From: Clitopilus passeckerianus
Lineage: Eukaryota; Basidiomycota; Agaricomycetes; Agaricales; Entolomataceae
Direction of reading: 5' to 3'
Length of the DNA stretch: 64,000 nucleotides
Assembly (NCBI GenBank): GCA_944990035.1
Contig: CALYLX010000136.1
Coordinates: 682,001-746,000, forward strand
Part shown: piece by piece, positions 37,868 through 49,580 of the stretch
Numbering within the stretch: the first letter of the stretch is position 1
Layout: every line of letters starts with the position of its first letter
Translations under genes and position numbers: made by a program
The notes under the pieces: model-generated
Databases searched by the model: none
What the model saw: only the letters and a program-made list of their open reading frames with translations
Told to the model about the DNA's origin: nothing

Positions 37868-38376
37868 TGTGTCCTTCAAGCCTTGGTCAACGTTCGTGCA
37901 GACGCCGTGTCCAGTGAGCTGACCAACAAGGCGGACAGTGAGCAAACTCTATTTGTCATCTATTCGCACGGTTCCAAGATATTGAGCTTCCGCGGCAATG
38001 ATGAGGATCGTGGAAAATTTGGAGAATAGCCAACCACGCTGAAGGTCAAGCGATGTCATATCACAACAGCCATGCTGATGCCTCAATGTCCAAGATCTCT
38101 CCTACATTACAGCCAAGCCTAAAATCGTCCAATGCGTGATAAGGAGGCACGGTCAGACTCCACGCCATGGGAGCGCACTTGGTTATCAACCTTGTATATC
38201 GTCTAGGCACTGGAAATTTCCAGAAAAAGTGGTACATAATTACACGGTGTGTTGAGAAATAAATGGAAAGTCCAAAGGGTACAAACAAGGTTGGGTATGA
38301 TAACTGGTTCTAGGACCACCAGATGTACTTCCGCTCCGACCTTAAGGCCGCCGCTTAAATCCCGGCGGTAATTCTG
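37868..38376. other. Intergenic region, U2AF1 upstream and regulator 3' end
   Basis: About 510 bp without a supported gene. Short open frames here lack coding character. It should hold the U2AF1 promoter and the 3' UTR of the Zn2Cys6 gene. Confidence 0.45.
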
Positions 38377-39806
38377 CTATTCTCGCCGCGGAGGTTTCCA
38401 AGACATGAACGCATCGTCAGGGCTAGTTGACGGAGAGTTGAGAAGCGCCAAGTTTATGGGTTGTATCTGTTGGGAGTAGTTCATCTGTCCCCATGAATTG
38501 CTCCGTGATGGCCTCCCAACGAGGTTGGATATATTATCCAAACGAGGCCCATCTGCAGGTAACATCGAGGCATCATCGGATAGAACCGTCAGCCTTTCTA
38601 GCGAGTTGCTGTGAAGAATAAATCAGTCAATGACCAATTTTCACTCCGTTGCAATAGTTGCTCACACAATGTATCTGTCGAGATCAGCGATCCGCCGGGT
38701 GAGTAGGCACGAACCGCCTTGGCAGTGACAAGGTGATCGAGTCAAGACATCTGCTGCTTTTCTCAGCCGCATGGAGAGATCGAGAACAAGGGTGTGATTC
38801 CCGGTTTCATGTAGGCACCCACAGCGCGCTATATCCTTACCATGACAGTTGTTAGGGGGTTCGAACGACCCGTGTATGGAATCGCCAATGCGCAGACCCA
38901 TACCACCCATTTGGGAGAAGTAGTCGGACGGCGTGGACATTGGAGACTCGCTTCCGAAGGGAAAAGGCTGTAGCAGTGCATCCAGAGTTAAGTCGGGCGC
39001 AGAGAGATAGCCGCCCGATGAAGTGTGGTACAACGGATAGGGAGAAGGTAAGGAAGAGTCTGGAGTAATGGGACGGCTCGATGAAGATGAACTTGGCGCT
39101 CGAGGGATGCGAAGTGGGAGATCTTCGCTCGGTGGCGACTCTACCAAGGCAGGCTCGCGAGAGTCAGAACCTGTGTCCATCGAGTCTTCACTAGGTTGTT
39201 GGGGGTGACGCCGTTTGCCATCGGGTCCGTCCATTTGCTGCTCCGGCCAGGCCCATCGAGGGTGAGGTTTCTTCTTCAGCTGGAGTAAGCAAGGATAAAA
39301 ATTAGATAGCTACGGAGAACTGGTTATGGCTACCTACCTCTCGTATAACAGCCTCTAGCTCAGCGACACGGGTTGTAAGGCGAGCGTGTTCGTCTTGGGG
39401 GTCTTGTTTTTGGCCAGGATCGTCTACTTCGTAGACACACAGCCCAGACTGGCAGTAAGAGGTTAGCCAGTGATCGGGGCATCCTGAACGGCAGTATTTA
39501 CCAGCCCTAGTTGCGTACAGCGTGCGCATGACGGCCGTTTGCGATTGCACTAACATAATATAAAGTAAGCATATCGGTTCAAGGTTGAGAGGGGTTCTCT
39601 GTAATTACCATGCGTTTAGAGAAGTGACAGTTCAAGCACGATTGTGTGGTACGGTTACGCCTCCTTCAGAAAACGCTGTCAGCAGCGACCACATGCGACG
39701 AAGGAACCAGCGCTTACTTCTTGCGGTGGTCCCCGTCTGGGGCGGCCTTCTTGACGGCAGTTGGCGACTTTGGGGGGTTAGAGTTTGACTCGGAATCAGA
39801 AGGCAT
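38377..39806 (-). CDS. Zn2Cys6 binuclear cluster transcription factor
   Basis: ATG at 39806 gives MPSDSESNSNPPKSPTAVKK. After two short introns the Zn2Cys6 DNA-binding domain reads CLNCHFSKRM, CNRKRPSCARC and TQLGLSGLC, with the six cysteines in the standard C-x2-C-x6-C-x6-C-x2-C-x8-C spacing. A leucine/charged helix follows (ARLTTRVAELEAVIREVGS), a likely dimerisation coiled coil. The middle is Ser/Pro-rich (PRAPSSSSSSRPITPDSSLP). A second conserved region near the end is Cys-rich (CHGKDIARCGCLHET, CHCQGGSCLLTRRIADLD). No classical fungal_trans domain is seen. Length is about 370 residues. The target is unknown. About 1 kb of upstream DNA without genes suggests an extended promoter. Confidence 0.85.
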
Positions 39807-40807
39807 GATGGGATATCGAAGGCGGGGAAGTTTAATGTATGATAGCGAAGCTATTTGTACCAAACAGCCGGCCTGATTTGAAGAAGCACCTTAGAAACAT
39901 TCCTACGAAGTCCACTTACAGTCCTCACGCCAAAACTCAGGGTAGACACTTGCAGTCATTGTGAAAGGGATTTTCCTTACCTGGGTTTTCCCGTCGGAAG
40001 ACTGATCGTCCAGCTTGGTCGTTTGCCATTCATCATGCCAGGGAACCTACCTCAACGTTGAACGTTCCCTCGAAAAATCTCGGCGAGAAATGCACAAGCG
40101 AACAAGTCTTGGGTTTGTTCTTGTTAGGCTCAATGGCATCAGAGCCAAGAAACCGGAGCGGTCTCTTTCATCTCATGGAAGATAAGAGGTCCATGGCCTG
40201 TCCCAGGGCACTGAAACGAAATGTCGATCGACTGCAGCATGGACTGGCTTGATTGACGATTTCCCTTCTTGTACATCTCACGTTCATTTGCACCCGAGTC
40301 GGATAGCAGGCCGTGACCTCGAACACGGATTATTTAGTCGATTGACCGAGCGTCCTTGATATTTCTGGGCCACGTACGTCGGACCGCCTGAAGGCAATCT
40401 TCAGATTGGGATTTTCGGGGACTCAGTAGGGACCGACCATTCCTCCGTTTGGAAGGAACAGCGGCCTTGGTATTCGGGCGAATGCTTCTTTAAACAAAAT
40501 CTGATTCGCTAGACAAGTACCCCAACACATAGATCAGATTCATGACATTACTTGAGACGGGAGGGCGCCGATTCTGAGATAGGAGCGTAAGTCCGAAAAT
40601 ATCCTGGACGGAGACGTTGTGTCCGACTTACCCAAAAGCTTCCACCCTCGAGAAACACGTCAGAGGAGTAGTTGGGTCATGCGAATGCACTGCCAATACC
40701 GCCAAGGAGGGTGATCCACCAAGCGCGATACAGCGAAGCGAACCCTTCTTCATCAACGATTCTTTTCGCGCAATCCACAAGGCCAAGGTAAGGATCAGCT
40801 TCGCTCC
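39807..40807. other. About 1 kb gene-free region upstream of the Zn2Cys6 gene
   Basis: The longest gene-free stretch in the window. Short frames at 40058-40252 and 40617-40811 show no family resemblance. It probably contains the promoter and 5' UTR of the regulator and the 3' UTR of the carrier-like gene. No repeats were seen by eye. Confidence 0.45.
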
Positions 40808-41929
40808 TTAGGCTAGATAAGAAAAGGAATCAATTTTATAGTTGGGGTGAGGAGCGCTTGGCTGAACTGACCCAATCACATCCTCTTCAGCTCCAATGGG
40901 TTCCACTCCAGGCTCACCATCACCATCAACTTCTTGAGCAACCGAGTTGTACTCAGCGGAAGCATGATTGCGTTGAATGCCCAGCCTTGTAGCACAAACT
41001 TCCAAGGGGGTTAGGATGGCGGTGCTCAGGGCAACAATGACCAGATATATGGAGAGCTTGGCGATGGAAACATTGCCAAGGCCTTCCTCGGACTTCGCAG
41101 AAAGTGCAGGGACAAGCAAACGACGTAGAGGGCCAAGACCGAGAACGACAATGAAAATATGAGAAACCTCGGCAGCCAACAGTCCGGGGGTCAAGTAAAT
41201 GAGGTAAGGACGCTGACGCTCAGTAGGTGTGAGGAGTATGCGCAAGTTCTGCATAATTCCAAAGTAGGATAGTCTGTATGGTGTCGTGATCGAGCTTAAG
41301 GTAAGATTGTTATTCAATATATATTTCATCTCCATTCATTGAGTTTCATCCAACGTACCGGTAAGTTAGAACAGCGGTCGGAAGGGAGACAAGCATCATG
41401 AGCAAGCTATAGAAAAGGGTTCCCTGTAAAAGGCCCGCGTTGAGTACGGCTTGACAGAGTGACCGAGGAACTTTCGCTTACCAGGACACCTGTCTCCGGC
41501 GCTCTATATTTACCATGTCGAGACTTGGGTGTGTCTAAGAATGTCAAGACAAAAATAGTCACGACAATTGTACTGAGTAAGGTCGGCACTGTAAGCTTGC
41601 AAGGTGAGTAGTTTGAAACATTGAGAGAAAGGAAACGTACTCAAGCCCTTGTACAATCCTGGCCATCCCTGCGAGAGCGGAAATTGAGTGCATATTTAAC
41701 CTTTGGAAGTCTTATTACATACCTCGAGCTGATACGTCCGCTTGAACATCCCAAAGTACGAATGGATTACGGGACCCGTATGTGCTTGTGCGCCGCCTTC
41801 TGCATCGAGTTGTAGCCCCTTTGGATTGTAATTTGCACGAAATCGAACGAGAACACCAGTCAGTGGAACGACGATGAGTAAACTCAATGCAAGAGTTATC
41901 GTTAGCGAAACGGTTTCCAGAATAGACAT
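40808..41929 (-). CDS. Mitochondrial-carrier-like multi-pass membrane protein
   Basis: Hydrophobic segments (SLTITLALSLLIVVPLTGVL, LLSTIVVTIFVLTFLD, FYSLLMMLVSLPTAVLTYRA, LIYLTPGLLAAEVSHIFIVV, LSIYLVIVALSTAILTPLEV) alternate with carrier-like elements. VPLTGVLVRFRANYNPKG followed by YFGMFKRTYQLEGWPGLYKG matches the SLC25 repeat plan, where Gly-x-x-Gly-Leu-Tyr-Lys-Gly is typical, and TPLEVCATRLGIQRN is a second signature-like element. The canonical PxDxxKxR acid is replaced in the first repeat, so it is a degenerate carrier. The tail is acidic and soluble. The start used is ATG 41929. An upstream in-frame-like segment from ATG 42018 (MAILGDAAITALVAGTLRRA) may be the true N-terminus if one base is missing in the CC near 41932. 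Substrate unknown. Confidence 0.55.
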
Positions 41930-42341
41930 GGTTGAGGAGAAAGAAACGTAAGTTGGCTAGCTCTCCGCAGTGTGCCTGCAACTAATGCTGTGATTGCTGC
42001 GTCACCCAGGATTGCCATATATGGTAAGGGCGGCACAAGCAACCAGCTGCTTGCCGGAGGCAATCTACATGGTCGAGCAATGAGCCAACGGTGCGGTCCT
42101 GTTCGGAGAGAAAGCAATAGCTTTCATTCTTATTTTTGTGAGGCTTTTTCTTGGAATATTTGACGAAAAAGCTGATTTGAACACCCAGCCACGGTTTTCG
42201 ATCATTTGACACTCCGATAGGTGTGGGTAGGCTTGTACCAGAACGACAACCGGTACTCAGTGCTCGACGGTTTAACGAGCCATACCACCCAAGATTTCAT
42301 TAGAATCTTCGAATTAGACTGCATTGCTCTTAGAACGATCA
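41930..42341. promoter_or_regulatory. Divergent interval between the carrier-like gene and FUN30
   Basis: About 410 bp. It may hold an N-terminal extension of the carrier-like gene (42018 leftward, see that entry) as well as both promoters. Nothing else was recognised. Confidence 0.35.
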
Positions 42342-45300
42342 ATGCAACCTGCTACAGAGCAGAACAAGGTCAGCTTCGTTGTCAACCCGTGCCGGTATTT
42401 TATTCTCATACAAGTCGCCTAAACTGGTCTCTTCTTCGTAATTTAAGAGAACTGTATTAGAGCAACTACGGTGGCATAGGCAGAATAATTCAGCTCGTAC
42501 GGCTGCTGCAAACCCTCCTTCTACACCCCCGCCTACGTTCACCGTCTACGCACCTCCCTCACAACTCCGCGATGCCACCGTTTCTTCAAGATTCTTCCCA
42601 GATGCTACCTCCGTCGTAGGCAATGTTCTTGTGCCTAGCTCAAGTCCTCTAGGCCCGGAACACGCTGGTCAATCCTATTCACAATTTCCTCGTTCTGACG
42701 TGGCACCTGGTCCTGTACATCCTTTGTCATTTCCCCAACCATATGACCCCCTCAGTGCTCCCAGCTTTTTCCTCGGCAGTACCCACCTCAAAACGGTTTA
42801 AGGAGGCAATTGAACTCGGATCCCAACGATCAGCATGGCTCTTGGGAAGAAGGTCCTCCGAGGAAGAAAATAAACCTGGGAACACCGTCGACTCCCACTG
42901 ATGTTGCTAACTCCCCGCCTTTGAGAAGAATTGTTCGAGGAGGAGGAAATCGGCGCATCGGCGGGATCGATGGGGGGGCAACTCTCTGATGATGATAATC
43001 ACGATTCAAGAGTAGACGGGCCCTCAGAACCTCGTATATTCAATGGTCATACTCGCTCGTCGGAATCTCCATTCGATCTTGCATCCGACCCCAACTTCAC
43101 TCGCTTCAAAGTGACTATGCCCACCGAGTCTCCAAGTCGAATACAAGCGGCTTGGGTTCAAGCTAGAGGCGACGTCAGGAAAGCAACTGAATTACTCTCG
43201 GACACTTCATGGGCACCTCGCGTGCCGAACCCACCCACCCCCACCCCTGCCGAGAAGGATAACGTTGGCAGAGTTCAAGAAATAGACGAAGCGAATAAGG
43301 CCCAGAGAGTAGCGACCAAAGAGAAAGGAAAAAGTCGATGATCTATGCCAATAGGCCTGTTCTTGAAGTAAAACCCGTCAGTAGTGCGACACCTGCGCCC
43401 AAGCGCACCCTACCCTCTGCTGCATCACTTTACACACCCGACACCCCTTTGATCCAACCTAAACGCCGTAAACGCCTGAAAAAGGTCGTTCAATCCGACT
43501 CCGACTCGAATTTTGCGAGCAGTGATGAAGAATCGGAGAACGAGGTTGTTGGGGTTGGAACGGACACGCCAGACACCCGCGCTTTGGACTACCTTAACAC
43601 TGCTTCCTCCGAAGCTATCCAAGAACTGACAGGTACGTGTCTTTCGTGTCTTTGATTTCATCCCTCCCATCGCTGACTTCTATCCTCAGGCTGTTCCCCA
43701 CATCAGGCCGAAGTTATCATTGGGCTCCGACCGTTCGCATCCATCGACGATTTAAATACCAAGCTTGGCCAAGGGAAAAAGAAGGCAGGCCCCGGGGGCA
43801 TAAGCTCCCGCATGTTCGAAGATTGCCAAACCATTTTTTCCGAGTATGGTGCCGTTGATACCATCCTCAACGACTGTGAGCGGATAGGAGTTAGCTTGCG
43901 TAATGCCATTGCCAGCTGGTCATCTGGTATCATCCCAGCCAAAGCTGAAGACACCAAAATGGCCTCAGCCGCTACTACAGGAAATGTGGAAGACGGCGCC
44001 TTGAGTTTGACTTCTCTCAATGTTTCAAAGAAGCAAAGGCCGAAAGACTATCTGGCATCCCAGCCAACACTCCTTTCTGATACTGTTCAGTTGAAGGAGT
44101 ATCAGATGCTGGGTGTGAATTGGCTCAACCTCCTGTATCGACGCAACTTCAGCTGCATTCTCGCAGATGAGATGGGTACGTCAGAGCATTTTCCGAATTT
44201 ATTGATCACTCACAAGCTATAGGCCTTGGCAAAACTGTTCAGGTCATCTCCTTCCTTGCACACCTCAAGGAACAAGGCAACAAAGGGCCACATCTGGTTA
44301 TTGTCCCGTAGGTCATGCACAGTTCCTCACAGTACATTCACCCACTCTTCGACAGATCTTCAACTCTTGAGAACTGGTGTAGAGAGTTCGCTCGGTTCGC
44401 GCCCTCGATTAATATTCAAACGTACTACGGTGGCAAGGATGAACGAGTGCTTCTTCGTTCGACTCTTGTAGATTCCCAATGTCAGAAAGCTGGCGACGAA
44501 GGCTGGGACGTTCTAATCACCACATACAATCTGGCTCAAGGCGATGACAAGGACCGAAAGTTCTTCCGCAAAGTCGACTGGGATGTAAGTCGCCACCCTA
44601 AACACTTGACATATATTCTGAGCATATTCTTAACTCCATTGCAGTGCTCCATATTTGATGAAGGCCACGTCCTCAAAAACTACCAGTCACAACGTTACCG
44701 AGCAATGTTGAAAGTTGGCTCGAAATGGCGTTTACTTTTGACCGGCACACCGCTTCAGAACAACTTGCAAGAACTTGTAGTACGTAAGCTTGTGGTGATT
44801 TTGAAGCAAGGAGCCTAACCTTTGCTCCTGTCCAGTCACTGATGAACTTCATTCTACCTGATCAATTTGCTGGCTCCCTAGAGTCTTTGAGGACAATATT
44901 CAAAGTCAAGGGGGACTCTAAAGTTAGCCTCCTCGGTCAGGAGCGAGTATCCAGGGCCAAGAAGATGATGACTCCTTTTGTCTTACGACGGAGAAAAGAT
45001 CAGGTATGTCGTCGCTGGGCTCGCATTGCTCATATGTGTTAAAGAGCCCACTTGTTAGGTTCTGAAAGACCTGCCCAAAAAGACAGAACGGATAGAGTGG
45101 TGTAACATGACAGATATTCAGAAGTCTATCTATACAGACGCCCTTCAGCGTTCACGAAAGACGATCATGGAAGCAACACCTACTGCAAGTGGCACGTCAA
45201 CTCCTCTCGAGGCGCAACCCAGTAAGAAGAAGGGCGGGCAAGAGAAGCCGAAAGCAAAGGCATATCTCGAGAACAGTGCCAATGTTCTTATGGACCTCCG

Positions 45301-46232
45301 CAAGGCGGCCTCGCATCCAATGTTGTTCCGAAAACTATTCACCGATTCCATCCTTTCGTCGATAACAAAGCAGCTTCTGAAAGAACCCGACTTCAAGAGA
45401 CGTGGGGCATTGTTCGAAATTGTTAAAGAAGATATGTCGGTGATGACGGATGCAGAGCTGCAGCTTTTCTGTGCCACATACAAGGTGTGTACTCTCCGGG
45501 TTCCGCATACGCGTTGAGGTTCACGACACTTTACAGTCGACTCGTCAATACCTTCAGGACGAAAAATGCTATCGAGATGCTGGCAAAGTCACAGTCCTTC
45601 TCAAGCTTCTGGTTGACTACAGGAAGGAAAATAGGAAAGTTCTTGTCTTCTCACAGGTATGCACATTTTCGCTTGCCGTTCCAGTTCATTAAGCGTTGGT
45701 CCAGTTCACCCAAGTCTTGGATATTCTCCAAACTATACTCAAACAAGAATCCGTCAAATATCTGGTGCTGACAGGTAGCACTCCTGTCGATGTACGGCAG
45801 TCTCTGGTTGATGAATTCACTGAGGACGACACCATACCAGTGTTCCTACTCTCGACGAAGGCGGGGGGTATGGGCATCAACCTGACAGCCGCATCGGTGG
45901 TGATCATGTACGTTGCAGCCTGAATTGCCAAAGGCATCTGCTAACACTATCCCAGGTTCGATCAAGACTTCAATCCTCACAATGACAAACAGGCCCAGGA
46001 CCGGGCGTATCGCATTGGGCAAAAGAGGGATGTAGACGTGGTCAAACTCATATCTCGTGGAACGATTGAAGAGGACATGCTGCGCCTCGGGCAGACGAAG
46101 CTGGCTCTGGACGAGGCTGTCGCCGGTAACTCGGAGGAGAAAGACGATAGTGCTCCCGAACGCGAGATGAAGATGTCTCTGATGAAGACTCTCCGTCAAC
46201 AGTACGAGAAGCAGCAGGAAGAAGCGACCTGA
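42342..46232 (+). CDS. FUN30: SNF2-family chromatin remodeller Fun30/SMARCAD1
   Basis: ATP-dependent nucleosome remodeller linked in yeast to DNA end resection and silent chromatin. The ATPase shows ADEMG|LGKT (Walker A split by an intron near 44176-44222), [10 protein letters not shown] (motif II), [41 protein letters not shown] and [14 protein letters not shown]. The N-terminal half has a CUE-like helical segment ([20 protein letters not shown]) and a conserved pre-ATPase block ([39 protein letters not shown]). The start is tentative: ATG 42342 (MQPATEQNK) then an intron. An intron at about 42714-42763 gives [11 protein letters not shown]. Two joins are unresolved: near 42859-42935 (76-nt intron or indel), and at AAAAA 43329-43333, where one extra A gives [13 protein letters not shown]. 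The C-terminus is QEEAT, TGA 46230-46232. Confidence 0.9.
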
Positions 46233-46345
46233 TTACTACCCAACTTCACGTCGTTGATCTGAAGATACTCAATCTGCACCAACTACTCCCACGGCGTTAT
46301 ACTCCCTCTCAAACACAATTATTTAAAATTATAACCCATTGGTTA

Positions 46346-47081
46346 TTACGCAAAAGCCGGGAGACCTCGAAGAAACCGATCTATACTTAGACGGAAGTAC
46401 TCGTTATCTATACCTCTTTCCTTGTCATCCATCTTCGCCAGAGGATTTCGCACTACATATTCTAGGAAAGGGCCGATGTAGAGTTGTTTGAGTACGAGAC
46501 GTAGAGAATCTGTATTTGGATCGCTTAGCATCACAAATTTATAGCCAGATATTGTCTCGTAGAGATGGAGCTTGTAAGAGGACGTGCGATAATTCACGAA
46601 TTGTTCTTCGCTAAGGATCTGATGAGCGGCAGGTATGAGAAAGAGGCGTGCAAACACACCGTCCTGAAAGCTTCTTGACCATGTTGCGTAATGAGAGCAC
46701 AACACCATATACCAGCTTCGCCTCCTCGTCAAACGGAAGACCTGTACTGGAGGTTGCTGGAGGTTGAGGAGGTGTTTGAAGTAGAGGTGTCCCTGGCGAT
46801 TGACTGCCCATATCATTAACTGCAACCACGACACCCGATGTAGATGCAAGACCCGGGCTCATGATACTAGCAGGAGTTCCTGTGATGCTTGGAGGGGAAA
46901 CTGCTCGAGAAACACCCGGCAATATGCCTCCTTCTGTTGCCAACTTTGGGCGCCGGGTCCTGTGCCAGTCTTGATAGTAAATACATATGCAATGCCTAGA
47001 CTCTTTCGAGCGTCAATAGGTCTTCGATTGGTCTTAAAGGTTGCCTGACCTGTCGTAGATGTATAGGCTGTGGATCGTCAT
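46346..47081 (-). CDS. BET5: TRAPP complex subunit 1 (Bet5/TRAPPC1)
   Basis: A longin-fold core subunit of TRAPP, the Rab1/Ypt1 exchange factor that tethers vesicles at the Golgi. ATG 47081 gives MTIHSLYIYDR, then after an intron HCICIYYQDWHRTRRP, the longin start. KLVYGVVLSLRNMVKKLSGR and YKLHLYETISGYKFVMLSDP are the next beta-alpha elements, and LYIGPFLEYVVRNPLAKMDD with FRLSIDRFLRGLPAFA closes the fold. Between HRTRRP and KLVYG lies an insertion of about 75 residues rich in Ser, Pro and Thr (PSITGTPASIMSPG, TPLLQTPPQPPATS) that human TRAPPC1 lacks. It converges on FUN30, 113 bp apart. Confidence 0.92.
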
Positions 47082-47332
47082 ATTCTGCAGATGGTGGTTG
47101 AGAGACAAGGGCAGGTATGGGAACGTTTTACTGGATTTGATCTTAGGGCGCTTTAACCATAGATTTGGCAAGCGCTCGCAATCTCAAAGTTTTGCCTTGA
47201 TCGTCTGGATGGCCCTTGTGAGCCTCAAGGAGAAATTCTGACAATGAAGGAGAACCATGCACTTGGGCGTTGAACCAACACTCATTCTAACCAGTTCCTC
47301 TAGTTATTACTCATCATTTATCAAGGACTTGC

Positions 47333-48685
47333 CTAGAACAGTTTCATATTCCCGATAGGGAGGCGATAGATAGGAAGGCTGAAATAATTTCGACTCGTTC
47401 CCCAACGGTCTTCGGACCCGTCAACCGTGACATCTACATCATACCACTTAACATCCATCCCAACTTCTGCGAGGTGTAGCTCCGCGATGTGCGTGTAAAC
47501 GTCGTAGTACAAAAGATCTAGCAAGAACATGAGCCCAACTTCAGGCGGAAAAACAGCTGTATTCACTTACTAGTGGCTCCAAGCCCATTGAAAAAGCTAA
47601 ATCGCGATTCAGGGCCCGTCATGATGTTGGGAACGTATTCGAAGAAGTTGTGCAGTTGCTCGTAGTCTTCAGAGAACGTGTCGGTATATATGACATCGTA
47701 CGTCCCAAGCCTTTGAAACTCTTCGTTCTCTATTACGTCTTGCCATTTGCCTTCAAAGATGAGGACTCCTGGTTTTTGGTGCCAGCATTTTTCTTTCATA
47801 TGTTGGAGCACATCCGGGTGAGGCTCGACGATGACGTGCAAAGACGGAGGACTATCCAGCGACTGGAACAGACCGTCAATCTACGTGAGAGTTATCAGGG
47901 CGGTCAGAGGGAAGAGACAATCTGACCAGCCGCACCAATCCCAGCCCAAAGCCGACGTTGAGAACCCTAAGATGTGAAGCATTTGGGTGATCAACGCAGA
48001 GTTCCCGAACCGTCTGTTCCATGATATTGCGTTCCCAACCCATCATAACACCTACTTCCTCTTCGCCAACTTTCAACATGCAAATATCCTGTCCATTATC
48101 ATCCTTGATAAATTTGAGTTTGCTTTCCAGGAACGCGTCTGTGGATCCCATAGCCGTCGTGTCTTCCTCTTGCAGGACAAGTGTGGAGGGATCACTGGGG
48201 ACTTTGTCCGAGAGAAGAGACATAAGCATTCCTCAGGCCGTTATCAGCTGAATGCAGATTGAAGATTCCTAGGGACACACCTGTACGAATACCAGCATTG
48301 CGAATGACTTGGTATGTTTCTTCATCGTTGAATGACAATGCGATATCACCAGCGGTGTTCTTGAGGTTGTCCACTGACCGTCAGAATCTGAGTTTAGTTC
48401 ATGATCCAAAGACATATAATTACCTGCGTTCCACACAGCTCCCTTTTCTATGAGTAGACTCGCTAGTGCAGCGTTTTGCTGATACGCAGCTGCATGCAAG
48501 GCCGACATGCCTTCCTCATTTTGGTACCATAGAGGTGCGTCGGCTTCGATGATCTTGGCTATGGTATCGGGAGATCTTCCTTCCATAATGGACTGTATAA
48601 GGTGCTCTCCGAGCATAGACAGGGCATCGATTGCGGCGTCATCAACGGCAGGTCGGGTCTGACCATCGTCGAGGTCGACGTCCAT
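47333..48685 (-). CDS. RMT2: Protein arginine N-methyltransferase 2 (Rmt2), ankyrin plus SAM-MTase
   Basis: Fungal Rmt2 methylates the delta nitrogen of an arginine in ribosomal protein uL11 (Rpl12). An ankyrin-type N-terminus (PLWYQNEEGMSALHAAAYQQ, NAALASLLIEKGAVWNAVD) precedes the MTase. The MTase has VGVMMGWERNIMEQTV, motif I LRVLNVGFGLGLID, HVIVEPHPDVLQHM, GTYDVIYTDTFSEDYEQLHN and ESRFSFFNGLGATN. The C-terminus is NYFSLPIYRLPIGNMKLF. The frame is open upstream to 48736 but begins there with GTG, and a TGA lies 5' of it; the first ATG is at 48683-48685 (MDVDLDDGQTRP). The start codon is therefore 74 bp from that of the divergent PRKRIP1-like gene. Confidence 0.92.
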
Positions 48686-48759
48686 TGGAATATTTATCTC
48701 GGTTACGTAACTTGAACGAGCCGCTTCAACTGGCACAGGAATAATTCAGGCTGCGAGCA

Positions 48760-49472
48760 ATGTCCACCCCACCAAGCAAGTCGGCGTCTCCTGCGCCTCA
48801 AAATTCAAAATATGCACTTTCTGCTGTTGAGAAACAGCGCAACCAGCTCGAAAGGTTGCTCAAAGACCCCTCAAAACCAGCACATGTACCTGCAGCTCCG
48901 AAAGAGAAGACTCTCCGGCCTGCAAGAGAAATGATGAAGAACGTGCAAGGGTCTAGCGCTGGAGCTGGAAGTGGAGAGTTCCATGTGTATAAGGCGGGCA
49001 GGAGGAGAGAATACGAGAGACTGAAGATGATGGAAGAGGAAGTGCAGAAGGTAAAGTGTGTCAGATACTTTCAAATATCACTTCAATTCATCGTACCATC
49101 CAGGAAGCTACCAAGGCCGAATTCGAGAGGAAGAGGAAAGAGGCAGAAGATGCAGCAGAGGTGAAGACAGCGAAGAACCGAGCAAAGCGTCAGAAGAAGA
49201 AGGAGAGGTCAAAGAATAAGGATGCCGGACGCAGTGAGGGGGAAGGTTCTAAAGCGGAAGGTTCGGGCGTACGAGATTCTGAAGTTCCCTTCAAGAAGAG
49301 AAGGCTTGTCAATGGAGAGAGCCTGACCTTCCGTCGGCCTGGGGAAGAGAGCGAGGACGAGGAGGATACTCATGGTCCTGTTCCTCAGGTGGCGAGTGGA
49401 ATAACTGCAGAAGAAGCAGCAGCGCCTTTGCAAGTGGCAGAGCTGCCCGCAATTACAATTCATGAAGATTAA
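48760..49472 (+). CDS. PRKRIP1-like nuclear protein (DUF1168)
   Basis: Two exons joined at about 49050-49103. The N-terminus has LSAVEKQRNQLERLLKDPSK and the DUF1168 signature GSGEFHVYKAGRRREYERLK, followed by a long charged helix (EATKAEFERKRKEAEDAAEV, KTAKNRAKRQKKKERSKNKD) with clear nuclear-localisation clusters. The C-terminus is acidic and low complexity. In human and yeast structures PRKRIP1 is an extended helical component of catalytic-stage spliceosomes; the family name comes from PKR binding. The length (about 220 residues) fits. It has a very short divergent promoter with RMT2. Confidence 0.87.
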
Positions 49473-49580
49473 TGGAACCCATTGTATTTTGTATTGGCTT
49501 GTACTTTATACCCGCTCAGCATCGTGTGCACGCAGCGAACAGTAGTAATACATCAGCTTGACTTCGTTCTACGACAACAA

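Noticed and set aside
40617..40811. Short plus-strand open frame of 64 codons in the 1 kb gene-free region
   Set aside because: No family resemblance, no clear initiation context, and it overlaps the 3' end of the carrier-like gene.
48686..48736. N-terminal extension of RMT2 beginning at 48736
   Set aside because: Codon 1 there is GTG and an in-frame TGA lies just upstream; the first ATG is at 48683-48685.
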